A stretch of 64,000 nt of DNA from Polytrichum commune (lineage: Eukaryota > Streptophyta > Polytrichopsida > Polytrichales > Polytrichaceae), in assembly GCA_950295325.1 (NCBI GenBank), contig OX485807.1, forward strand, positions 21,611,666 through 21,675,665. The letters are read 5' to 3'. Positions 23,168 to 33,746 of this stretch are shown in pieces. The first letter of the stretch is position 1; the number at the start of each line of letters is the position of its first letter. The notes under the pieces were generated by a model, which was not told where the DNA came from, searched no databases, and saw nothing but the letters and a program-made list of their open reading frames with translations. The position numbers and the translations under genes are program-made.

Positions 23168-26100
23168 GTCCGTGGAGAGGGCAACACCTTTGCCCCCATC
23201 ATCTGCACTTGAATCCAAATGCGTATCCTCTCCACTACAATCAGTTTGTGTAGCTAAATAGCTATCCACATATAAAGTATCACCAAGAAGTAGAAGTGGA
23301 AACATTTTATGGGCCTCCAACTTCCCAAACTCTTGGGCCAAAGCCGAAAAACCACGTTGGACTTGAAGCTCTTCCGCAACATGAAGTTTCAAAGGAAATA
23401 ATCCCTCGGTGTCATTGACCTCAATGTGATCCTTGGATTGCGGCTCCATTGCCCCCTGACCATTGTTCTCTGCTCTCAGAGTAAGCAATCGGTCATCCAT
23501 ACGTTGTTGAGCAGCAAGACAAATTCCAATTATCCACACAATGCTATTAAGATCCATAGCTTGCCCCAATAGGAAACGTCTCTGACCTTCCTGAAGCTTG
23601 TGAGCAGCCGTGGTACCTGTAAGAAAACCCATGGCGCGTTCCCGCTCATCTGCCGTAGGCTCCTCATAAGTTTGGGATTTTAAATCCCAAACCATGCAAG
23701 GTCCACGAGATCGAAATGCAAAAGACTATGGATATGTCACAAAAGTAGGTAGTGCACCTCTCGGAATTCCCACCTTGTTAATTAATGCAAATGGCAAGGT
23801 GTCATCCTTGGTAACTGCCAAGGAAACACGATGATCATTTAAAATGTCATCCACCTTGCGATCCATAAGGCGGGGAATGCGGGCAATTGCCGCTGACAGC
23901 ACCCGAGGTGATACCAAGTTGGTCCAAAACCAACGAGGCCGATGAGCAAAGGATCCCAAAGATGCAGCATCCAGAAATGTTGGAGTACCCAAAATTTGGT
24001 TAATGTACTCACCATCCTTCACCACTTTGTGTCGGGTATCACCCAATAATGGTACATTTTCGAAAATGTACCCTGGCGGAGTTGATTGGTGGGTAAACCA
24101 CCATTGCGTCAATCGCATCAAATCCGCAAATAAACTAGACCTAGGATTATCCAATCCCTGGCCAGTTCCTGCCCGCGAATGGCCTTGACAAGGTCATCCT
24201 GCAATAATCAAATCCACGTGGCCCAACCTTCTCAAATCCTCATCAATAATCATAGTGACATCTTGAGGAAGTTGACCACAACATCCATGAATGGCAGAGG
24301 CTGACAATTGTGCGGGATATCTCAACAACAATTGTTGGATGTGGTGTCGGACGGCTCTGTTGGCTGCATACCCATTGTCTACATGAATATATCGCCAAAC
24401 TGTAATTCCAGCTTCCAACACTGCCGCCAAACCTGTGCCAATGCCTCCAAAGATCTCCACAAGGACAATACCTTCAGGTGATGGTTGCCAACGAATGAGT
24501 TGAGCAAAAGAAAATGAGGATGAAGTTGGGGATGCCTCTCCAAGCTCCAAATCCGCTACAATGTGTCGACAATGGTCGGATAACTCCTTAGGAGTTCGCC
24601 ATGGTGGAGGTGGATCCTTGAAATGTTGAGCATGAATTTGAAAAGATGGTAAAAATTGTTGTTCTGCCGCATTACAAGTGTAGGCCATTGTTTCCTCCAA
24701 TAAAACTGGAGCACAAGGCAAATCTGCAACTAAACCGTTGCAACCAAACATTGCCTCCGCAACCATAGTCATAGCAGTGGCTGCAAATGTGACAAGAATA
24801 AATACCTTCCTGCCATCTCCAGTGGACCATCCCGGTCTAATACATGCCTCTTCCGTCCAATTATCCAAACCAAAGCCAAGTGGGTAAAGAGCTTGCTGAC
24901 CAACAAGTATATCATAGTTGGTAGCATTAGTAACAACACACTTCATTGACAAATGAGTGTAAGTAGGCCCTGCCCCCACATGAAAAATCAAACGTAGAGG
25001 TGCCTTGGTGTAACCTGTTGCACGTTCAGTGCCCCCTACTGAAATCACAATAGTAAATGGACAAGGATCCAAGCTTGCTGGCGTCAATCCAAGACTGTCA
25101 GCAAGTCCTTTGCCAATCATAACCGGTTGAGCACCGGAATCCATCATAACTCTCAGTGGTGTAGCACGGATAGTGGGCATATCCGTGCGTGAAACGACAA
25201 ACAAAGATTTGTCGTTCATCAGCCGTACAACTCCAGGTTGCAAATTATGCCGTTCGCGAGCAGGCCTTGCAGAAATGTCTGCAAGATATGCCGCTCCCGA
25301 CGCATAATTCGAAAATGACGTATCCACTGCTGAAATTGATGCTGGAGGAATATCAGTTTGCTTACCAAAAGCAATGATCGCCGCATCCGCAAGACTCGCT
25401 CGCAAATTGGCTAAGTCCTCCACCTCGTCAGCCACAGGTACGTCAACCACAGCTTGGGATACTTGAAGGGATGGCAAAGCCGCCTTACCTTCTAACATTC
25501 TCCCAGCTAAATGAAAAACTGCAGCAGGCTTGAAATCCGAAGCCATAAATTCCGAACCCGAGAAAATTGGCATATGGAGAATTTTGTATGCCAATGCCTG
25601 CGTAACATCCTTCGAGATGGAATCCCCATCTCTCAAAGGTACAGGGTTTTTAGCCCCAACAACAGTGGTGTCTACCAATCCAAATGAAAGAGGTAAACGT
25701 GCTTGACCAATTTGATCAGCTGGTCCGGCATGGCGAGGATGTAGCACCTCGTGGCTACCCCCACTCGTGGAAGCCACCGCATCTGCCAATGTTTGTGAGC
25801 AAGTAGAAGCCGCCGCCACCACCTCTCCAGCTGCTCCAAACATATACATGTCCGAACCCGAGGTGCCACCACCCACATGCGGCTCAGAAATTTGAGCAAA
25901 AGATGCAGAAGATTTGAGCTTTTGCTCAAGCTCTGCCACCTTAGCCTCAAGACTCTGCTCCCTTGGAGACTTTCTAGTGACATAACTGGCAGGCCGCATC
26001 TCAGGATGAAGTAGGAAACAATGATCCACATCGTGATTAGTGCCACCACAATGGTTACATTTCAATTGTCTCTTCTTAGAATTGTCCCCTGCCCTTACTG

Positions 26101-27262
26101 GTTCCATCTTTTGTTTTAATTTTCCCAAAGGCTGAGTTTTCTTCTTCTTAGGACAATTGGGATCATTCTTCGAATGACCAGCTTCTCCACAACCCCAACA
26201 ATGCAAAATCTTTTGCTCCTTGACGGGTTGAGTCTCAGCTAAACTACTAGTAGCTGTGACAATTCTTCTTGGTTTCGGACTCTCTGTCATCCAAGATACC
26301 ATATCCGTGGCATCATGTTGGCAAAGAGCCCGATCACATCTCTCAACCACGGCAAACGCTTGTGCAAGCGTAGCTCGGCCCTCGTAGTCGAGGATAATCC
26401 GAGGTGATGCCAACTCAAGTAGCCGCTTGTCAATTTTAGACAAAAAGATTTTAACAAGCTGACTCTCAGCAAAAACACCTCCCGACTCCACAGCAAATCG
26501 CGCGAGTCGCGTATACATGGTCCATGGAGTATCATCCTTCTCTCGGCGGAAATCCTGGATGCGCTGCATCTGGTCTCGCCGAAACCCACCATACTCCACT
26601 TCCAAATGTGCGACAAATTCAGTAAGGGGATTAAACGGAGGTGGTGGACCAACAGCCGTCAATGCTGCCTGTGTAGCACGTGCCACCCGTGAAAGGGTTG
26701 CCGTGCTACTGCTAGCCACCATTGGCCCAAGTGCCAGTTCCGTGTCCTTAGACTCCGCCGGCGATTCCTCCTCCTTTAAGGTGGGTGGAGCTAAGGTAGC
26801 AATCGCCCCATCTTTAAGGGCTGAAATAAGCTCAACCCGGGCCTCCCAATACTGCTCCACCTCCCGAAGTTGTCGCTGATGACCCTCTGTCCAGCGTTCG
26901 TAAGTTTGGAGTGCCTCATACTCCAAATGCTGAGGCAGAAGTTCAAAGGCATACCAATCATTGAAATTGGAAGACCTTTGGCGTTTCTCCTTAATCCAGG
27001 TACGAAACCGGAGTTTCCAATCGGGCAAGGAAATGCCCCCAGCTCGACCTGAAAACCGATCACGCACTGAATTGTGGCGATCGTCCTCCATGTCGTCGAA
27101 CGTGCCGACACTCCAAATCCGAAGCCTACTAGTAGTGTCCAACGCCGAAATAGGCTCAAAAGCCTCGTTGGTATCTACCTCTGGCTCAAGATTTGTGGTG
27201 CCCACGTCCTCCAAGTAATCTGGTGATGGAGATCGATAATATCGACTCCTAGTTTGCACCAT
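23165..27262 (-). pseudogene. Element A ORF1: gag-protease-cytosine methyltransferase
   Basis: The start ATG at 27262 gives MVQTRSRYYRSPSP, matching MVTTRSQHYRSPSP in element B. A gag-like region comes first (about residues 1-350). Two CCHC-type knuckles follow: CWGCGEAGH..C, with a non-standard last spacing, and CNHCGGTNHDVDHC. A coiled-coil-like segment comes next, then an aspartic protease with MMDSGAQPVMIG near 25135. From about residue 931 there is a DNMT3/DRM-like domain. TGA at 24194 and TAG at 23726 replace Trp and Gln codons, judged by element B. The frame ends at a conserved UAG followed by CAATCA at 23165. Without the two nonsense codons it would be about 1365 residues. Confidence 0.92.
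23513..24472 (-). other. DNMT3/DRM-like C5-methyltransferase domain (element A)
   Basis: Motifs occur in the standard, unpermuted order. Motif I is VLVEIFGGIGTG and the segment DLIIAG leads to motif IV. Motif IV has PCQGHSRAG with the catalytic Cys, but the Trp before Pro is TGA. Motif VI is YIFENVP. The stretch LDAASLGSFAHRPRWFWTN resembles DNMT3 motif VIII. A C-terminal block ERERAMGF..EGQRRFLLGQAMDL resembles motifs IX-X. The spacing and motif VIII-X wording favour DNMT3/DRM over DNMT1/CMT. It is interrupted twice by nonsense codons, so it is inactive as it stands. Confidence 0.88.
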
Positions 27263-27412
27263 AAAATAATCCCTTGAGTACCTGCAACTATCTACAAGGT
27301 AATGGAAACCTGCACCTGTTGTGGACTATCTAAATGGCAATACCTTGCCAAATGCCAAATGCTTATGCCCCCAGAATTCCAAAATTGTGCAAAGGTTTGA
27401 GATTGGTAATTA

Positions 27413-27845
27413 AAATTAAAAATCAGCGTTGAAAATGTTCATTTCCAAGGTGATTATGAACTCCAATCAACAAACTAAGTGCACCAATGGACTCCTAGGA
27501 AGATTTCACACAAATTAGGCTCAAATTTCACTCCAATCGGAGTTAATTTGCTCCCAAAAACAAAAATCAGCGTTGAAATTAGCAATTTCAGCAATGATTT
27601 TGACTTCCAATCAAAAATCCAATCACACCATTGGATTCCTTGGCAAATTTCACACAAAATAGGCTCAAATTTACTCCGTTCGGAGTTAATTTGCTCCCAA
27701 AAACAAAAATCAGCGTTGAAATTAACAATTTCAGCAATGATTTTGAATCCCAATCAATAATCCAATTACACCATTGGATTCCTTGGCAAATTTCACACAA
27801 GATAGGCTCAAATTTCACTCCAATCGGAGCTAGTATGCCCCCAAA
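27413..27845. repeat. Three tandem ~142-bp repeats in leader A
   Basis: The stretch AATCAGCGTTGAAA recurs near 27420, 27565 and 27709. A segment starting GGCTCAAATTT recurs near 27521, 27662 and 27804. The period is close to 142 bp with about 90 percent identity between the two complete units and a more diverged first unit. Confidence 0.88.
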
Positions 27846-27896
27846 TTTGAACCTCAAAGTGTTGAGAGTCAAATGCCAAGTTTGAAAGGTATAAGT

Positions 27897-28040
27897 AAAA
27901 AAAAGTAAAAAGTAAAAAGTAAAAAGTAAAAATAATTGTTTATATATATTTTTATTTAAATAAAAAACAAAAACAAAAACAGAAACAGAAACAAAACAAA
28001 AACAAAAACCAAAACCAAAAATAAAAAAAATAAAAAAAGG
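27897..28040. repeat. A-rich simple repeats
   Basis: AAAAAGT repeated four or more times, then an AAAAAC/AGAAAC tract. These are low-complexity sequences inside the leader of element A. Confidence 0.85.
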
Positions 28041-28494
28041 GAAGGGGAAGGGGGCTAACCTGGGCTTGGCTGGCGCCGCCCGCCCGCCCGGCTTGCATAA
28101 CCGGAGCTCCAGAAGCTTTAGGAGGGTCCGGTGAGCTCCGGATCCGTCCGGAGCTCAACAAAATTTAAAAACAAATCGGATTTGAACTTAAAAAATTAAA
28201 ACTAAATCGGATTTGATTAAAAAAATTAAACTTTGCTTCCACAATTTGCAAGCAAGAAAGATGTGACTTGAGATTCCATTTGGTCTCAAGATTCAACCAT
28301 CAACAATTCAAGAAAACACAAAGAGACACCAAAAGAGAAATGTGAAGATTTTTCTCAAAATCTTCTTGAGGGTTGCAAGGAATTGCAAACTAAGCTTTCA
28401 TACACTTGTATCACTCATTTGCTCCCACTACTGGGCCCTTCTAGCTCAGAAATACAACCAAAAATGAAAAATTTGAATACAATTGTTGTCAAGT

Positions 28495-28926
28495 ATGAGG
28501 GTTTCTCTCTCCAAGCTTAAGAAACTAAAATGTCTCCTTACAAAGCTTAAGAAACTCTAAAATTCACACACAAGAGTCAAGCTATCTCTCACTCCACGAA
28601 GGGAGAATCCAAGAGTGCAAGTGGTGGAGAAAGAATGCAAAGGCTTTACTCATAATCTACTACACCATAGCCATGAGAAAGCAACAACAAGCTCTCTCTC
28701 TCTCAAAACACACTCACAAGACTTGACTTGACAACAATGGCAAGTCAAGAGGCCTTCCTCTCCATACAACCCCAATCCTATGTGGAGTTCATCCATGGAG
28801 GGGATGAACAACTAACTAGGACTCCCAATGGAGTCCGTTACTCATCCTAACACACATGGACTCCTAGTGGAGTCCATTTACTCCTAAATTGACGTGACTT
28901 AGCCCCCGATATCACCTCACGTGACA
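28495..28926 (-). repeat. Element A terminal block A1 (432 bp)
   Basis: This is the 5' end of the element on its coding strand, starting TGTCACGTGAGG directly after the right target duplication. It matches 19155-19586 but lacks the 107-bp block that follows that copy, so the two ends are not ordinary full-length LTRs. Confidence 0.9.
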
Positions 28927-28930
28927 AAGA

Positions 28931-31900
28931 TGTGGAAGAAGTACATGCATTTTGATAATGGTTGCACTATAGATTAAAGGAAATTGACCTCCCTCCACAA
29001 GACCATAACTTTTCATCTATTTTCAAAGGAAAAACATCGGATATATGAGTATCCCAACATTGTAGGAATTGTCATGAAGTGGAGGAGGGTGATTCACAAC
29101 ACAAGAGTGTGATGGGTTCGGAGGCTCGACCTCCCTTCTTGATTATGCTTGGGTTTATACTCACCCCCATGGAGGTGCCCGACAAGCTCACTAGCCTCAA
29201 TTGAATCATTAAAGGACAATCTAATGTGGATGTGCAGCTCCAATGGGGAATACTATCATATGAGCAATAACACATGAGCAATGACAGACAAAATTCAAAT
29301 GGTATTAGGATCACATTTATCCTATTTCCGTGGATTATTTCCAATGGAAAGATGGACCATGTACACATGTATGGATAGTTTATATGGTTATTCCATTCAC
29401 CAATCAAATTCATATCCACTTTATATTGTATTTTCATGATCAATGCACAATGGGATTTAATAATACTTGCCAAGACATTTAGATGAGACTTGAGTGAAAC
29501 GAACTTGAGTAATATGTCTAATGAAATGATTCTAAGGAAAGATAAAATTGGCACACGAAACCAAATCCATTAATTTTGGTTTTTTCACAGTTTGGCATAA
29601 CATGAAAACCAACCATACAAATTTAATCATAATGTCTAAGACTAACCATGATGCTATTCATTCTCACTATCCTTTTCATTATCCCATTATGCCACGTCAT
29701 CTACATATGCCAAATGAACCAACCATTGCGTCTTCGACAAGTGATTGGTGTCAAGGTAGCCGCCATAACCTATGCCGCATTCACTATATATGAAGAAACA
29801 ACATTAGTTGGGAGGTAATTTGAGTTGGCTCACAATTTTGCTCACATGAAATAGACATTTTTAAGATTCTTGAAATTCTAGCAAAATGCAAAACTAAACA
29901 ATGTATATATCAAATGGCATGCAAAGACTTACTTACTTATGCAAGAATGCTTTGCAACCTTCCAAACATGTTTGTCTTCATCCGCGAGGGATGTAGTATG
30001 AAGTACACTTTCCACTTGTGAGGAGTGGAGCTTCTTTACACAATGGAGAGAAAATGACATTGAATATGGACAAATCAACCTCCAATGTTACAAGTTGGCA
30101 ATTGTTGCTCTTACATGCATGGATAGAAACACATGAACACAATATGAAAATGAATCGCTAAACACAAAAAAAACATTGGCAATGAGCAATCAAATCTAAA
30201 GGATTGTTGTTGAGGTCTATAATCACATGTGGATGCATAGGCATCAAGCACCACATCTCCGGGCTTAATTAAAGCCTTGATAAAAACTTGGAGCAATTTC
30301 AAGTTTTTTTTTTCCAATGACCTCTCCAAGATACCTCTTTGTTCATGAGCTAAGTCCAAGTATTTGTTATATTAAAAAATATGTCAGTGGCTCCGACATC
30401 CACGTCTAGCACACCCACACATTTACAAAACACATAACAAGTCGATAATCTCGCCTTGTGAACATAAACCAAAATGTGAAATTGTCGAGTTTACAAAATC
30501 AAAACTCTAATTAGAATGCATCAACATAAGTTTGAACTGAACATGTATTAAACATATGAAATAAGGAATAATGTACAAGAAAATATATATATCACATACT
30601 GTAAGAATCTTGTCAACTCCAAAGTATAACGACAAGTTGTTGATGCCCCCACCAATCCGTTTTAATAACAAAATCATAAGTTTCCACACAAGTCATCACA
30701 TGCCTAACTTCTTTTACTTTAGAAAGGAATACAAACATGCAAAACATCCTCATAAAGGCTCGGGGGGGGGGGGGGTAGCATTGGTTGGAGTAGCAATATA
30801 CGTGCGAACAAATGATAGGGTATTTTAAAAACATGGGGGCAAAAAATTATAAATGGACTTAAGAATTATAAGTAATGCAAGCCATTTTTCTATTAACCCA
30901 AAGTAGAAAATTACATAATGATAGCATGTGAATTTATTTATTTTTTTGAAAGTAATACCCCCTATAAAATAGTGGTTGTTCGCACCTATATCCTTAACTT
31001 TTTAACACACTGCCACCCCCCCCGCCGAGCATAAAGGTAAGTGCTAGCAAATCCATAAAGGGCCTCAATGCGAGAAGACAAATGTACATTCCACTGTAGA
31101 AGGTTGTTGGAAGGAGACAAAACATTGGGGGCATGTATCCCTTCCAACAAGTTTGCAACCATAAGATAAAACTTATAACTACCCGAAGACACCTACAATT
31201 AGTCATCATCCACAATTTACATCATTTTACATCATTAAGTGTATTATATTAAACAATGGCAATGAAATTCAAAAAAGGCACATACATTTTTATTTCAAGA
31301 ACTCCAACATGTCAAATCATAAGAAGGTGCTAATGGGCACCATTATCCAAAAATGTTGCAGAGATGTTTTTTTTCCTACAACAAAAACTTGTTGTGAACC
31401 TAGTGAAGACGAATAAACAATAATAACATCTCCATTGAGGTTATGTATTTTTCATTGTCAATGTTGCTAAGAGTCAATACGAGTGGTAAAATTGGAAGCA
31501 TGAATTCTAGAAAGGTCAGGGGATGGCCTCTCCAAAGGCAACATAGACTCAAGTCTCTCATGTGTCAAAGTGACAACCACTTTGGCAATGTTTGTGATTC
31601 CCACCTTTTTCCATTGCTATTGGTGGTGCCTCAAATGGAATATGGGTGGCATGTCATGATCGTTGTCTTGACCTAAGACGGTTCGAACTTCCAATCTCTT
31701 ATCCTTCTTCTTCTTTGCATAATGGAATGTTAGTGGGCACTCAAGAAACCAAGGGCAATTATGAAAAGTTGAATTGTTCAAAATCCTGAATTGTGCATGA
31801 GTGAAAATGCAAAATCACCTTATGTGGTTCACGCCGGAAAGTAAAGAGGGAGATCGTTTACTACTATAGCATTGTTAGTGAGGAGCTTCGTCTTGACATA

Positions 31901-33640
31901 CTTTGAAAAGACCACAATGATAAAACTGAAATGATAGTAAGATGATTATAACAATAAATTATTGTATATAACACGTTTTATGACAATAATGCTTGTCAAG
32001 TTTGGACGACTTACGATGACCCAAGTCATCCCATGGTCAACTGTGAGCGTACATGTCTTTTCAATTGGTTTGCCAACTTGGAGAAGGTGGCACGAAAGTA
32101 TATCAAACCATCCCTCCAATTTCAACACAAGAAAACATGCAAAGACTATAAGGACGCCAAAACAATGGATGATATGGATATGAAATATCATGTGATTTGT
32201 TCATAGTGGTTGTCCTTTGGTGTTGCCACAAAAAATGGTTGCTCAACCTTCCGGAGTGCTTGGGATTTTGGCATTTCCGATATAGACAGTAGGGTGGTCA
32301 CATGTTGTTGATGAGTAATTGTTCCATGTGGTTGTTTGATGTTGATAGGTTGTATTGCACATGGTTTTTTTTTGTGTTGGACATCCAATCCTAACAAATT
32401 TTTCGTATGCAAGAATGTCCATAGATGAGTGTGCAGATGCCATGAGGTCTTATCCAAAGGCATAAGAGCTTAACACTTGAGATTGTGTGTTGGAGGGGCC
32501 AAAGTTTGGCTATACCGAATAAAATTGGACTTACTATTGGGTGTCAATTACAACTCCCATTAACATGATGAAGTGAATATTACATTCTACGCCCTAACAC
32601 TCAAGCAACTCATCAACACATAGAGGAGACACTGAATTCTATAGAGTATAGTGTGGCACATACCACATCATTGTTTCAGATGGACTCTCCTCCTTCCAAT
32701 GGCACAATGCAAGGTTGCCACCCAACTTTGCCAAAAGGTGTTGGGCAATGCAGGACAACACATGAACATCAAATGTTGTGTGAGGCAACCCAAAAAACAT
32801 ATCTTATGGATTGATCTATAGTACGCACCACGTGACCCATGAAAATATGCACAAATCTCTATAGGGAGGAGTTTTTGGTGCTTGAACACGTCGGATTCCA
32901 ATTGCAACAAAGAGAGGCATTTTCCACTCGTCGTAGGTTTTTAATAACTGCAATTTTTTTCATCCCTTGGTCGCATTTTCTTGTGCCCCCCAACCCAAAC
33001 TTCCACCTAACTTCATTATTTTCTACGACAATGCGACGGAATCCAACAACACCAATAGCCGTTCACAAAAACAAATGGGAGAGCACCAAACTCATGGATG
33101 GATACTATGTTGTTGAAGTAACTGCCATTCCCTACCCAATTTTTGGAGTTATCATCAATATCGTCTCAAAGGAGGACAACATCTATCATTGTACAAATTG
33201 GTGACATCCCATATTGCACGTGCTCTTACTTCACGAAGATGTCCTTTAGTATTGAGCACTAGTATCGATGCTCGTGTATTGGTCGCCATCTAGTTTATGA
33301 CCGATTATGTTTGGAAATATATTTGGTTGCACACTTACATGTTCTAGATAGCTATAATAAGAATCAACATTTGGCTGAATTGTTTTACAGTTTTACATGG
33401 TAATAGTGTCTTGTTCGTGGTGTCCCTCCTAATCATCACTCTTAATGAGTATGAAGAAGAAGGTTATATTTCATAACAAATGATATAGTTTATCTTGATT
33501 TCTAGCTGAGCTTGATTCCTCCTCGCATCGATTATGTATGATAATCAACACGTATAGTTGAGATCCTCGTGATGCTTATCACACCGTCATCGCCATTCAA
33601 ACATTGGTAATAAAATTTAATGACTTCTATTATTATTTGG
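28931..33640. other. AT-rich region with unidentified decayed fragments
   Basis: About 4.7 kb with no supported gene. A minus-strand frame at 30111-30359 contains KPGDVVLDAYAST, which loosely resembles methyltransferase motif I. A plus-strand frame at 32839-33204 continues a longer stretch with few stops. Neither is recognisable as a known protein. A G14 run lies at 30762-30775, and a C-run in an inverted context near 31014. This looks like old transposon debris. Confidence 0.45.
30762..30775 (+). repeat. Poly-G run (G14)
   Basis: Fourteen consecutive G preceded by GGCTC. A similar sequence in reverse orientation (C-run, then GCCGAGC) lies about 250 bp downstream, so the two could be arms of a decayed inverted repeat. 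Confidence 0.8.
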
Positions 33641-33746
33641 CAAAAAGCCCATGGGAACATATGTGGACGTGGCATTGAGAACTTCGTCTCTCTCCCTTAG
33701 CCAAACCTTTCCGCAAGGTGGGTGCACTTGTTACAACATCGTGACT

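Larger units (their letters stand above)
27263..28494 (-). other. Element A untranslated leader
   Basis: This 1.2-kb non-coding leader lies between the 432-bp block and the gag ATG. It holds a tandem repeat (27413-27845), AAAAAGT and AAAAAC simple repeats (27897-28040) and a GC-rich patch (28060-28160). I could not identify a convincing tRNA primer-binding site next to the 432-bp block. Confidence 0.7.
19048..28926 (-). mobile_element. Retroelement A: Ty3/gypsy-type with DNMT and PHD domains
   Basis: This is a 9.9-kb element on the minus strand with flanking AAGA at 19044-19047 and 28927-28930. Its coding-strand order is: 432-bp block (28926-28495), leader, gag-protease-methyltransferase, conserved UAG, RT-RNase H-integrase-PHD, GGGGGCA purine tract, 107-bp block (19695-19589), GC, 432-bp block (19586-19155), 107-bp block (19154-19048). 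The outer ends are TG and CA. The repeated blocks are almost identical: the 107-bp copies match throughout, and the 432-bp copies differ at a few adjacent bases. That suggests recent insertion. The coding frame has no frameshift but contains five disabling stops. A paralogous element lies at 41.6-51.1 kb. Confidence 0.93.

Noticed and set aside
19048-28926. Tyrosine recombinase expected for a DIRS/PAT-type element
   Set aside because: None is found. The element has a clear HHCC-DDE integrase and an aspartic protease, so classification rests on Ty3/gypsy despite the split-repeat ends.
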